Part shown: positions 22,446 through 29,139 of the stretch, in pieces
Layout of the letters: every line of letters begins with the position of its first letter
Numbering within the stretch: the first letter of the stretch is position 1
Assembly: GCA_959596515.1 (NCBI GenBank)
Contig: CAUFXR010000023.1
Location: 1-31,189 of the forward strand
Reading direction: 5' to 3'
DNA length: 31,189 nt
From: an uncultured Oscillospiraceae bacterium
GTDB taxonomy: Bacteria > Bacillota > Clostridia > Oscillospirales > Acutalibacteraceae
The notes under the pieces: generated by a model
The model's input: only the letters and a program-made list of their open reading frames with translations
What the model was told of the DNA's origin: nothing
Databases searched by the model: none
Position numbers and translations under genes: made by a program

Positions 22446-22955
22446 TTACCTCTTTCTTACTTTTCCAATCCAATGGGCACAGGTTCTACCAATCCACAAA
22501 GGCCCTTTGGCCACGTAAACAACGATCAGGGCCGTAACCACCAGAGTCGCGGCCAGCAGCCATAGTCTGTCCGTAAAAAAGTGGAAGATTCTTACAAAGG
22601 CATCGGGCTGCCACAAAATGATAACGCCCACCACCACAGAAAAAAACGCGCAGACGAGCACCGCTCCCGCCGCAATATCCTTGGCCGCCCGGGCCAAGGG
22701 ATTATAGTCAGCGGCGGATAAATCGGCGAGCTCCTCTGCGGCGGTGTTGAGCATCTCCGCGGAGATCACGCTGGAAATGGTAATGATCAAAATAGCGTAC
22801 TGGGTTTTCGACAGAGTAAAAAAAGGCGAAAACGCCAATACATACAGCATGACCGCCGTATGAAAACGCATATTTCTCTCATTATTAATGCAGTGGATCA
22901 CTCCGCGGAACGCAAACTTAAATCCTCTGAGAAATTTCGACGGCTTATTCTTCAT
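22446..22955 (-). CDS. dgkA: Undecaprenol/diacylglycerol kinase (DgkA family) with an extra C-terminal membrane segment
   Basis: A small integral-membrane kinase. In Gram-positive bacteria this family mainly phosphorylates undecaprenol, feeding the lipid carrier used by MraY. The family core is clear: FAFRGVIHCINNERNMRFH (about 14-32), then SAEMLNTAAEELADL and AKDIAAGAVL (about 65-98). The 169 residues exceed the usual 120-135. The surplus is a C-terminal region with another hydrophobic helix (about 131-150, LLAATLVVTALIVVYVA) and a basic tail. The start overlaps the ybeY end by 11 nt, so translation is coupled. Confidence 0.93.
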   Translation of the reverse strand: MKNKPSKFLRGFKFAFRGVIHCINNERNMRFHTAVMLYVLAFSPFFTLSKTQYAILIITISSVISAEMLNTAAEELADLSAADYNPLARAAKDIAAGAVLVCAFFSVVVGVIILWQPDAFVRIFHFFTDRLWLLAATLVVTALIVVYVAKGPLWIGRTCAHWIGKVRKR

Positions 22956-23454
22956 CCGAATTCAACACATAACTGGTAGTGCTGGGCAGACCCAGCTGGG
23001 TCATTACCAGCTCCTCTTTTTCTCTCATATGAACCTTTTCCAGCGGCTCTTCATGGTCGTAGCCCAGAAGGTGCAGCATAGAATGAGCGGTTAAGTATCC
23101 CACTTCTCTTTGCAGAGTATGGCCAAAGCGTTCTGCCTGTTCCACGGCTTTTTCCATAGAGATCACGATATCCCCAAGAATTTTGGCGTTCGTCGCCGGA
23201 TCGATATCGTATTTTCCCTCTTCCCCCATCGGGAACGACAGTACATCAGTAGGCGCATCCACGTTCCGGTGCATCTTGTTGAGCTCGTGGATCTGTTCGT
23301 TATTTACAAAGGTGACGCTGACCTCAGCCGCGCCCTGAAAGTTTTCCATTCGAAGCACGGCGTTGCAGCAGCGGCGAACCAGCATCCGCAGCCCTGTGGG
23401 TATCTTCACTTCTTTTTGACTGTTGGAAATAATTACTCTAATTTTGTCCGTCAT
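22945..23454 (-). CDS. ybeY: Endoribonuclease YbeY (rRNA maturation factor)
   Basis: A metal-dependent RNase involved in 16S rRNA 3'-end maturation and 70S quality control. The zinc site is seen in HSMLHLLGYDH (about 128-138), and PTDVLSFPMGEE (about 67-78) is another family motif. The 169 residues are standard. It overlaps phoH by 4 nt (ATGA) and dgkA by 11 nt, so phoH-ybeY-dgkA form a tightly coupled set. The PgpH-type HD gene (yqfF) that separates phoH and ybeY in B. subtilis is missing. Confidence 0.97.
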   Translation of the reverse strand: MTDKIRVIISNSQKEVKIPTGLRMLVRRCCNAVLRMENFQGAAEVSVTFVNNEQIHELNKMHRNVDAPTDVLSFPMGEEGKYDIDPATNAKILGDIVISMEKAVEQAERFGHTLQREVGYLTAHSMLHLLGYDHEEPLEKVHMREKEELVMTQLGLPSTTSYVLNSDEE

Positions 23455-24416
23455 CTGTTACGTTTTCCCTCCTCGTTTTTTTCGTACGCTTTAATAATCT
23501 CCTGCACCAGTTTGTGTCGGACTACATCCCGTTCATTAAACCGGATCTGGGCGATATCATCCACATTTTTCAGGATCTTTAACACATCCCGCAAGCCGGA
23601 ACGCTTTCCGTCCGGCAAGTCGATCTGTGTGATATCCCCGGTAATGACCATTTTGGAATTAAAGCCCAGCCGCGTCAGAAACATTTTCATCTGTTCCGGT
23701 GTGGTGTTCTGAGCCTCATCCAAAATAATAAAGCTGTCATCTAGGGTGCGGCCCCGCATATAAGCTAGGGGCGCTACCTCGATATTGCCTCGCTCTACGT
23801 ATTTCTGATAGGTATCCGTGCCCAGCATATCAAACAGGGCATCATATAAGGGGCGCAGGTAAGGATCTACCTTCTGTTGAAGGTCGCCGGGCAAAAAGCC
23901 CAGCTTTTCTCCCGCTTCCACCGCGGGACGGGTTAAAATAATCCGATTGACCTCCCTAGCCCGGAAAGCGGTAACCGCCATCGCCACAGCCAGATAGGTT
24001 TTACCGGTTCCGGCGGGGCCCACCCCGATAGTAATGGTATTCTTCTTGATCGCGGCACAGTAGCCTTTTTGTCCCAGTGTTTTTGGCTTTACCGGCTTTC
24101 CCCGGGCAGTGACACAAATACAGTCTCCCACCAGGGATTCCAGCTTGCCTTCGCTGCCATCGTCGATCAGTGACATACAGTAGCGCACATTCTGTTCACT
24201 TAAAAGCTCACCCCGGTTCAGCAGAGTCAAAAGGCTATCGATCACACGGACCGCCTTGGCCACCTGCTCCACATCACCGGTCACCTTCAGCTCATTACCC
24301 CGGCTGAGAACTTTCACCTGATACTCGTTTTCGATCAGCTTGATATTCTCGTCAAAGCTTCCAAATAAGGCCACCGCGTGTTCCATGCGGTCAATATTGA
24401 TACTTTGTTCCGCCAT
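23451..24416 (-). CDS. phoH: PhoH-family ATPase (YbeZ)
   Basis: A cytoplasmic P-loop ATPase that is conserved next to ybeY and probably works with it in RNA metabolism. The 321 residues include a small N-terminal region (about 1-95), Walker A GVGPAGTGKTYLAVAMAV (about 132-149), RPAVEAGEKLGFLPGDL (about 164-180) and the Walker B segment FIILDEAQNTTPEQMK (about 227-242). The frame extends to 24497, but ATG 24416 is chosen: AGGTG precedes it, the length then fits B. subtilis PhoH, and the extension would overlap a promoter whose -10 box is at 24463. Confidence 0.97.
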   Translation of the reverse strand: MAEQSINIDRMEHAVALFGSFDENIKLIENEYQVKVLSRGNELKVTGDVEQVAKAVRVIDSLLTLLNRGELLSEQNVRYCMSLIDDGSEGKLESLVGDCICVTARGKPVKPKTLGQKGYCAAIKKNTITIGVGPAGTGKTYLAVAMAVTAFRAREVNRIILTRPAVEAGEKLGFLPGDLQQKVDPYLRPLYDALFDMLGTDTYQKYVERGNIEVAPLAYMRGRTLDDSFIILDEAQNTTPEQMKMFLTRLGFNSKMVITGDITQIDLPDGKRSGLRDVLKILKNVDDIAQIRFNERDVVRHKLVQEIIKAYEKNEEGKRNR

Positions 24417-24462
24417 TCCATCACCTGAATTTGCGGCCTGAGGCCGGATTAAAACTGATAAT

Positions 24463-24491
24463 ATTATAACACAAATCCTAGTTTTAGTCAT
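24463..24491 (-). promoter_or_regulatory. Sigma-A promoter for phoH-ybeY-dgkA-era
   Basis: ATGACT (24491-24486), a 17-bp spacer and a perfect TATAAT (24468-24463) on the minus strand, about 50 bp before the chosen phoH start. It separates the housekeeping genes from the sporulation genes yqfC-yqfD upstream. Confidence 0.7.
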
Positions 24492-24567
24492 TAGCAAAAC
24501 AAAAATTTCAAAGTTTTGTCACATCTGATACACATATGGCGAAAACACCGGGGGTGCACTGTCACAA

Positions 24568-25755
24568 TCACGAATTCCCAGCCAGATAGATGGGGCTTTC
24601 CATGGCGATATCCTCTTCACAGACGTAGTCCGCCGTTACATGACAAATTCCATGTCGCAATTCATACGCTAGTGTTCGCTGAAGAATTTTTCGGTCCTTC
24701 ATATTGGTTTCCTCCAGCTCTTTCAACTCTTTCTCTCCCTGTTTTTTGGCCTCTTCCTCCGACAGAGTTACTGTTTCCTCTTTTTGCAAAGTCCAAACTT
24801 GAGTGGTAAATTCCATCGGCAGCTTATTCCCAAAAATCCGGATCTGTTCCTTCTCCTCTTCCACTTTGTACTCCGCTCCCGGCTCTGGATTCAAGGTCAA
24901 AGGCAGCTCCAGGCCAAATAAATCCAGCTTTTTACGGACCACCGTTTCTTCTGTGGGTAGCTGCACTGTTTGGGTCAAGGGGACCTCTACAGAAAGCTGG
25001 CGCCGGGTTCTGGCGATCACCCTGCCGCTGGCGTGCTGGTAATGGCTTTTCCCTTCTAACAGGTCTTCAAATACCCCGCTGACCAAAAGTTGTCCCTGGA
25101 TAATAGCGTCGCCTTCCTCCACTGCCGTAACCCCTGAGGTCACCTCCAGGCGCACGATCTGACCCGGATAGGAAGCTTTCAGGTTACAGGGATCTTCCAT
25201 CGGGATGGCCTCAGGCGGCGCGTCTCTCTCTTTCAGTTCCACATTCACCACGCTTCCCTGGAAGTTGATTGCCATCCAGGAAACCTCCTTAAGCTTCACC
25301 ATCGCGGCCTGCTCCAGCAGCTCCGCGTCCAAGCCGGAGGCTCTCACTCCGGGGCGGATACCGATTTCCTCCATCACGGAGATCACCTGTTCCTCGGTGA
25401 TCTTCTCGTTGCCGGAAACGTTGATGACCCATACGTGAAGAGACAAAAACCAGATGGTCACGAAAAACAAGGCGATGCCCACCAAAAGTCCCAGTCGTTG
25501 GCGGTATCGGCGCATAAAAAAAGGAAAACCTTTCCGCTTTTTTACCCGCAGGCGCATCCCGGCCTTTTGGGCCGGCCGGCGCAGTTCCCTGTACTGGCTT
25601 TTCGCCACTCGAGCCTGAAAGCTTCCTTTTCTGTTTTTTACCTGCCACAGGATAATGTTTCCCCGGGCTGCCAGATTCATAAATTTTTCCGGATAACCGC
25701 CGATGCCGATAAACAGCACATAACCGGCCATCCATCTGAGAAAACGCAACAGCAT
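24568..25755 (-). CDS. yqfD: Sporulation protein YqfD
   Basis: A membrane protein of the sporulation programme, in B. subtilis made in the mother cell under sigma E. The 395 residues from ATG 25755 start MLLRFLRWMAGYVLFIGIGG, with one strong membrane helix (about 92-113, LLVGIALFFVTIWFLSLHVWV), followed by FtsQ/POTRA-like and beta-rich extracytoplasmic parts. The frame is open to 25911, but the added 52 residues have no family likeness, and B. subtilis YqfD is about 398 residues, so the internal start is preferred although its ribosome site is weak. It follows yqfC after a 269-bp gap that contains no supported gene. Confidence 0.92.
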   Translation of the reverse strand: MLLRFLRWMAGYVLFIGIGGYPEKFMNLAARGNIILWQVKNRKGSFQARVAKSQYRELRRPAQKAGMRLRVKKRKGFPFFMRRYRQRLGLLVGIALFFVTIWFLSLHVWVINVSGNEKITEEQVISVMEEIGIRPGVRASGLDAELLEQAAMVKLKEVSWMAINFQGSVVNVELKERDAPPEAIPMEDPCNLKASYPGQIVRLEVTSGVTAVEEGDAIIQGQLLVSGVFEDLLEGKSHYQHASGRVIARTRRQLSVEVPLTQTVQLPTEETVVRKKLDLFGLELPLTLNPEPGAEYKVEEEKEQIRIFGNKLPMEFTTQVWTLQKEETVTLSEEEAKKQGEKELKELEETNMKDRKILQRTLAYELRHGICHVTADYVCEEDIAMESPIYLAGNS

Positions 25756-26024
25756 GGTATCTTCTGTATGATCCGCACATGGCAAAGCCAGTGAAATCAA
25801 ATTCTCCTTCCATGATAAAGTAGTAGTGTTTAAAGCCTCTCTCCAAAGGCTGCACTTTTGGGTTCCGTGTGGCTGTAGATTCCGCCTCTCCGCCGATTCC
25901 TCCTTCGCCATTCTCGAGTGGCAACCCCTATTTTCTCCACGTCAGCTCGCTGTTTTGGATCCACCCGGTCTTCTGAAAGGCCAGAGAACCAGATTTTTCA
26001 AGCACAGGCTCACTTTCTAACCAA

Positions 26025-26333
26025 CTAAGCCAAAAACTCAATCGATGTAATATAGCCTTCAATCACCAATGACTCCAGATTAAAACATTTAATGTTCAGA
26101 TTCCTGCCGAAAAAGCAGGCTACCATTTTCCCCATATTGATCCGGATCAGGTTTTCGTCGTATTCCAAAACCCCCTTAGACCCGTCAATCGTCACCTCGC
26201 GGTTTCCGCAGAACTCCATTCTGGGCAGAACGGATACTGCTCCCGCCGGCACCTGAAGCGCTTCGGCAAGCTTACTACTTCCCTTTGCCGGAGCTGGACG
26301 CTCATCCTCCGGTAGTTTCCGGAATTTTCTCAT
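26025..26333 (-). CDS. yqfC: Sporulation protein YqfC
   Basis: A small sporulation protein of about 100 residues encoded directly upstream of yqfD in spore-formers. The 102 residues show a charged N-terminal part (KFRKLPEDERPAPAKG) and then a YabP/YqfC-type beta domain (about 35-102: MEFCGNREVTIDGSKGVLEY, IRINMGKMVACFFGRNLNIK). AGGGGG lies 7 nt before the ATG. Sigma E control is expected from B. subtilis, but I could not identify a convincing sigma E promoter in the 193-bp divergent region shared with ylbJ. Confidence 0.92.
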   Translation of the reverse strand: MRKFRKLPEDERPAPAKGSSKLAEALQVPAGAVSVLPRMEFCGNREVTIDGSKGVLEYDENLIRINMGKMVACFFGRNLNIKCFNLESLVIEGYITSIEFLA

Positions 26334-26526
26334 TGGAATTCCCCCTTTGCTGTCTCCCTATCAAATTAGATTTATGCAGTCGCCAAAAGAAAAATCACTC
26401 AGTCCTTTCCCGTCCTAACCGTGTGAAAAGCCGCATATAGTTTTACAGACTGGTCGTCGTCTGGCAGGCGCTTACTTAAAAAGCTCTTTTTCGCCGCTTC
26501 GGCTATAGCTTGAAGGAAGTGATTGT

Positions 26527-27657
26527 GTGAAAAAAAGCAGGCTGATCACCGCAGCCATCGCCGCCGTTCTCCTGGCGGCAGGAATCTTATGTTTTCCCAA
26601 CCAATGCGCCCAAGGCGCTAAGCGAGGCTTATATTTTTGCGGAGATATTCTGATTCCCTCTATTTTCCCATTTTTGGTCCTATCCGTATTCGTGGTGAAA
26701 TCCGGGGTATCCAAGGCTCTCTCCCGATTTCTCCATCCTGTGACTAAAAAGCTTTTCCATCTGCCGGGCAGCGCTGGGGCTACTGTCTTGATCGGCCTGA
26801 TCGGCGGCTATCCTTCCGGCGCGAGAGGAGTAAAAACCCTGTTGGACGCTGGAGAAATCACCCCAAAACAAGCCCGTCAAATGTTATGCTTCACTGTTGG
26901 CGCCGGTCCAGCTTTTGTGATCTCTGTAGCTGGGTCTGGTCTTCTGGGCAGTACCCAAACCGGGATTATATTGTTTGTCTCTCAATTTTCTGCTGCCCTT
27001 TTGCTGGGAGTCGCCGTGGGAATTTTCTCAAAAACAGATGATACTCGAACTTCAAAGCCCAGCGGATCGTCATCCCCTCCTATGCCTGTTTCCTCCGCCC
27101 TAGTGGAATCCGTGGCGGACGGCGCCTCCAGCATGATCAGCATGTGTTCCTTTGTTATCCTGTTTTCCGCTCTGCTGATGATTCTAGACCAAAGCGGTCT
27201 ATCCGCTTTTTTTAGGGAAGCTTTTACTTTTCTGGGACTTCCTGACCCTCTTGCCGCTTCCCTGGTTCCGGTACTTCTGGAGGTCACTACCGGCAGCAGC
27301 GCTGCGGCCGCCGCCGGCGCCAGCGCTCCGTTTCTTTCCTTCGCTCTTGGCTGGGCCGGGCTCTGCGTGGATTTTCAAATTTTCTCTATGCTGCGGTCTG
27401 TCTCTTTTTCAAAAACTATCTTCCTGCTTTTCCGTCTGTTTCATGGACTACTGTCGGCCTGCTTTACTGTAATCGGGCTCCATATGTTTCCAGTGGCGGA
27501 ACCCGTATTTTTCTCTACCGGGCAAAAGCTCGGCGGTGGACTCGCTTTGCGAGCGGATGGCGGCCTACTACTTTTGCTTTTATGTGTGGTATTCTTATTG
27601 TCATTCCAGGTGAAAAATGTTAGAATAAAAAGCAAGAAAAAATCCCTGGAGCGATAG
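26527..27657 (+). CDS. ylbJ: Sporulation integral membrane protein YlbJ (SpoVV)
   Basis: A polytopic nucleoside-recognition (Gate) family membrane protein. In B. subtilis YlbJ/SpoVV is needed to move dipicolinic acid across the outer forespore membrane. The 376 residues carry about eight hydrophobic segments. Family-like motifs are SIFPFLVLSVF (about 45), GGYPSGARGVKTLLDAGEIT (about 94-113), FTVGAGPAFVISVAGSGLLG (about 122-141) and LEVTTGSSAAAAAG (about 250). Translation starts at GTG 26527, about 9 nt after AAGGA. It is the first of three plus-strand genes, divergent from yqfC. A Ser/Pro-rich loop (about 170-190) separates the two halves. Confidence 0.93.
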   Translation: MKKSRLITAAIAAVLLAAGILCFPNQCAQGAKRGLYFCGDILIPSIFPFLVLSVFVVKSGVSKALSRFLHPVTKKLFHLPGSAGATVLIGLIGGYPSGARGVKTLLDAGEITPKQARQMLCFTVGAGPAFVISVAGSGLLGSTQTGIILFVSQFSAALLLGVAVGIFSKTDDTRTSKPSGSSSPPMPVSSALVESVADGASSMISMCSFVILFSALLMILDQSGLSAFFREAFTFLGLPDPLAASLVPVLLEVTTGSSAAAAAGASAPFLSFALGWAGLCVDFQIFSMLRSVSFSKTIFLLFRLFHGLLSACFTVIGLHMFPVAEPVFFSTGQKLGGGLALRADGGLLLLLLCVVFLLSFQVKNVRIKSKKKSLER

Positions 27658-27660
27658 TCT

Positions 27661-27873
27661 GTGAAAAAGAAATTATTCGGCAACCAAATATCCTCTGACT
27701 GTTCTTACTGTGAGCACGGCGCCAAAACCAGCGGCGAGTCTTATTCCTGCGCGCTGGGCCGTACCCTGCCCTTTAAGGGTAAATGTCGTGCCTTCCGTTA
27801 TGATCCTTTAAAACGAGTTCCCAGGACGGAACCCAAGCTTCCCAATTATTCTCCTGATGATTTCACGCTGTAA
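27661..27873 (+). CDS. Small four-cysteine protein of unknown function
   Basis: A 70-residue soluble protein starting at GTG, with GGAG 9 nt upstream inside the end of ylbJ and only 3 nt after the ylbJ stop, so it is translationally coupled. The four cysteines CxxC (CSYCEHG, about 14-20), C (about 30) and C (about 42, GKCRAFRYDPLKRVPR) look like a small metal-binding knuckle. The ending FRYDPLKRVP recurs in small proteins of this kind in Clostridia as far as I recall. No function is known to me. Confidence 0.85.
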   Translation: MKKKLFGNQISSDCSYCEHGAKTSGESYSCALGRTLPFKGKCRAFRYDPLKRVPRTEPKLPNYSPDDFTL

Positions 27874-27896
27874 AGCAAAGAAACGGAGGAAACGTC

Positions 27897-28442
27897 ATGA
27901 AACAGGAAAAGCGTTGGAAATCAGCCGCCGCTTTGTTCGTCGCGCTGGTATGGTGCTTTAGCCTGATGGGCTGTGGATTTCGCTACGCGCTGGATAGCGA
28001 TAATTACGCCAGAGATGAATTTGTTCAAATTCTTTCCACTCTGGATCAAGGAGATCGGCAAGCTTTTAAAGACTTATTCTCTCCAGATTCCGTAAAAGCG
28101 ATTGACAAAATCGACCAAAAAATCGACGAGTTTTTCCGCTTTTATCACGGGACATCTGTTAGCTGGGAGGATTTGGGAGGCTCCAGCCAAAAGCGTATGG
28201 GTACGGGCCGGTATCTCACCTTTGATTTTCCCTGCTCCGTAGTGACCGACCAGGAGTCTTATCGAATCACATTCAGCTACACCGCGTATCACGAAGAGGA
28301 ACCGGATCAAATCGGCCTACATTCCATCTTGATCATGACGGAAGATCTCGCGCAGGAAGCGGAATTTTGGCAATGGCCAGATGAAAACGAGATCGAGGTA
28401 TTGTATACCTTAGATGATTGTACGGTTCCTATCGGCCAGTAG
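27897..28442 (+). CDS. Lipoprotein of the DUF5104 type
   Basis: A 181-residue secreted lipoprotein. A signal peptide (about 5-25, SAAALFVALVWCFSLMG) ends in the lipobox LMGC with the lipidated cysteine near residue 26. The mature part starts FRYALDSDNYARDEFVQILS and has an SnoaL/NTF2-like look (ALDQGDRQAFKDLFS-type segment, FFRFYHG, then beta strands YLTFDFPCSVV and YRITFSYTAYHEEEPDQIGL), which fits the DUF5104 lipoproteins of Firmicutes. GGAGG lies 7 nt before the ATG. It is the last gene of the ylbJ transcript. A role in sporulation is only suggested by its neighbours. Confidence 0.82.
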   Translation: MKQEKRWKSAAALFVALVWCFSLMGCGFRYALDSDNYARDEFVQILSTLDQGDRQAFKDLFSPDSVKAIDKIDQKIDEFFRFYHGTSVSWEDLGGSSQKRMGTGRYLTFDFPCSVVTDQESYRITFSYTAYHEEEPDQIGLHSILIMTEDLAQEAEFWQWPDENEIEVLYTLDDCTVPIGQ

Positions 28443-28649
28443 AATGGCCGGGGCTATCTGGATTTCCGGTTTCTATCGCGATCAAAAGCCGTATAGGAGA
28501 CGGAATTTCGGCAGCGCCGGGGAAAAGCCGGGGAAAACAAGATTTGAGGCAACTATTTTCCGGCGATTATATTCCCTCATAGCGTATGCCGGCAGAAACA
28601 TCGTTATTTCATCACGCAGCGGATAGGTCGCTAAAACTTTTAAGCCACA
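28443..28649. other. Intergenic stretch after the lipoprotein gene
   Basis: About 200 bp between the lipoprotein stop and its presumed terminator. No frame with a ribosome site and no recognisable RNA. This is a longer 3' untranslated part than usual. Confidence 0.4.
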
Positions 28650-28688
28650 AAAAAGAGAAGCCATAGAAATTCTATGGCTTCTCTTTTT
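28650..28688 (+). terminator. Strong rho-independent terminator
   Basis: A perfect 18-bp stem (28650-28667 with 28671-28688, loop AAT) whose arms end in runs of A and T, followed by CTTTT. It closes the ylbJ transcript ahead of feoA. The A/T-run symmetry would let it work on both strands. Confidence 0.92.
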
Positions 28689-28755
28689 CTTTTAGAATCT
28701 CCAGGCACCAGAAGCCGAAGCAAGCGGGCTCTAGAATTTAGGTGTCCTATTTTCC

Positions 28756-28761
28756 TTGACA
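28756..28761 (+). promoter_or_regulatory. Possible -35 box for feoAB
   Basis: A perfect TTGACA about 120 bp before feoA, but no good -10 box 16-18 bp later (the sequence is T-rich, with TTAACA at a spacing of 22). No recognisable Fur or DtxR box was found. Confidence 0.3.
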
Positions 28762-28879
28762 AACGCTTTTTCTGTTTTGTTTTTTAACATTTCGTCCATC
28801 ATTCACATATAGTGACACTGGGAGAATTCCACGCAAACGGCGTGCACTCTTAAATTCACTGTATTGGAGATTTATTGAA

Positions 28880-29122
28880 ATGGACTTCTTAGATCGATAT
28901 ATTCCTTTAAACTCACTTCCTATCGGCGAAACCGGAATTGTACAAAAACTTCTTTCCACCGGCACCCAGCGCCGACGCATGTTAGATCTAGGACTGGTAA
29001 GCGGGACACCAGTGGAAGCCCTTCAGAAAAGCCCATCCGGCGATCCGACCGCCTATTTTATTCGGGGCGCCGTGATCGCTCTCAGAAGCGAGGACGCCGG
29101 CAAAATTCTGGTCGCACGGTAA
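28880..29122 (+). CDS. feoA: Ferrous iron transport protein A (FeoA)
   Basis: An 80-residue SH3-like cytoplasmic partner of the FeoB iron transporter. The family pattern is clear: LPIGETGIVQKLLSTGTQRR (about 13-32), RMLDLGLVSGTPVEAL (about 33-48), then AYFIRGAVIALRSEDAGKIL (about 58-77). GGAG lies 10 nt before the ATG. It ends 17 bp before feoB, forming a feoAB operon. Confidence 0.94.
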   Translation: MDFLDRYIPLNSLPIGETGIVQKLLSTGTQRRRMLDLGLVSGTPVEALQKSPSGDPTAYFIRGAVIALRSEDAGKILVAR

Positions 29123-29139
29123 AAAGGAGGGACTTGATT

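Noticed and set aside
25289..25924. Minus-strand open frame of 211 codons overlapping yqfD
   Set aside because: It is a shifted-frame shadow of yqfD with Gly/Arg-rich composition typical of such frames.
26334..26526. Possible sigma E promoter for yqfC in the divergent gap
   Set aside because: A GCATAAAT string is present, but no matching -35 box at 13-15 bp was found.
28414..28626. Plus-strand 70-codon frame after the lipoprotein gene
   Set aside because: It starts inside the lipoprotein gene and has no ribosome site or recognisable motif.
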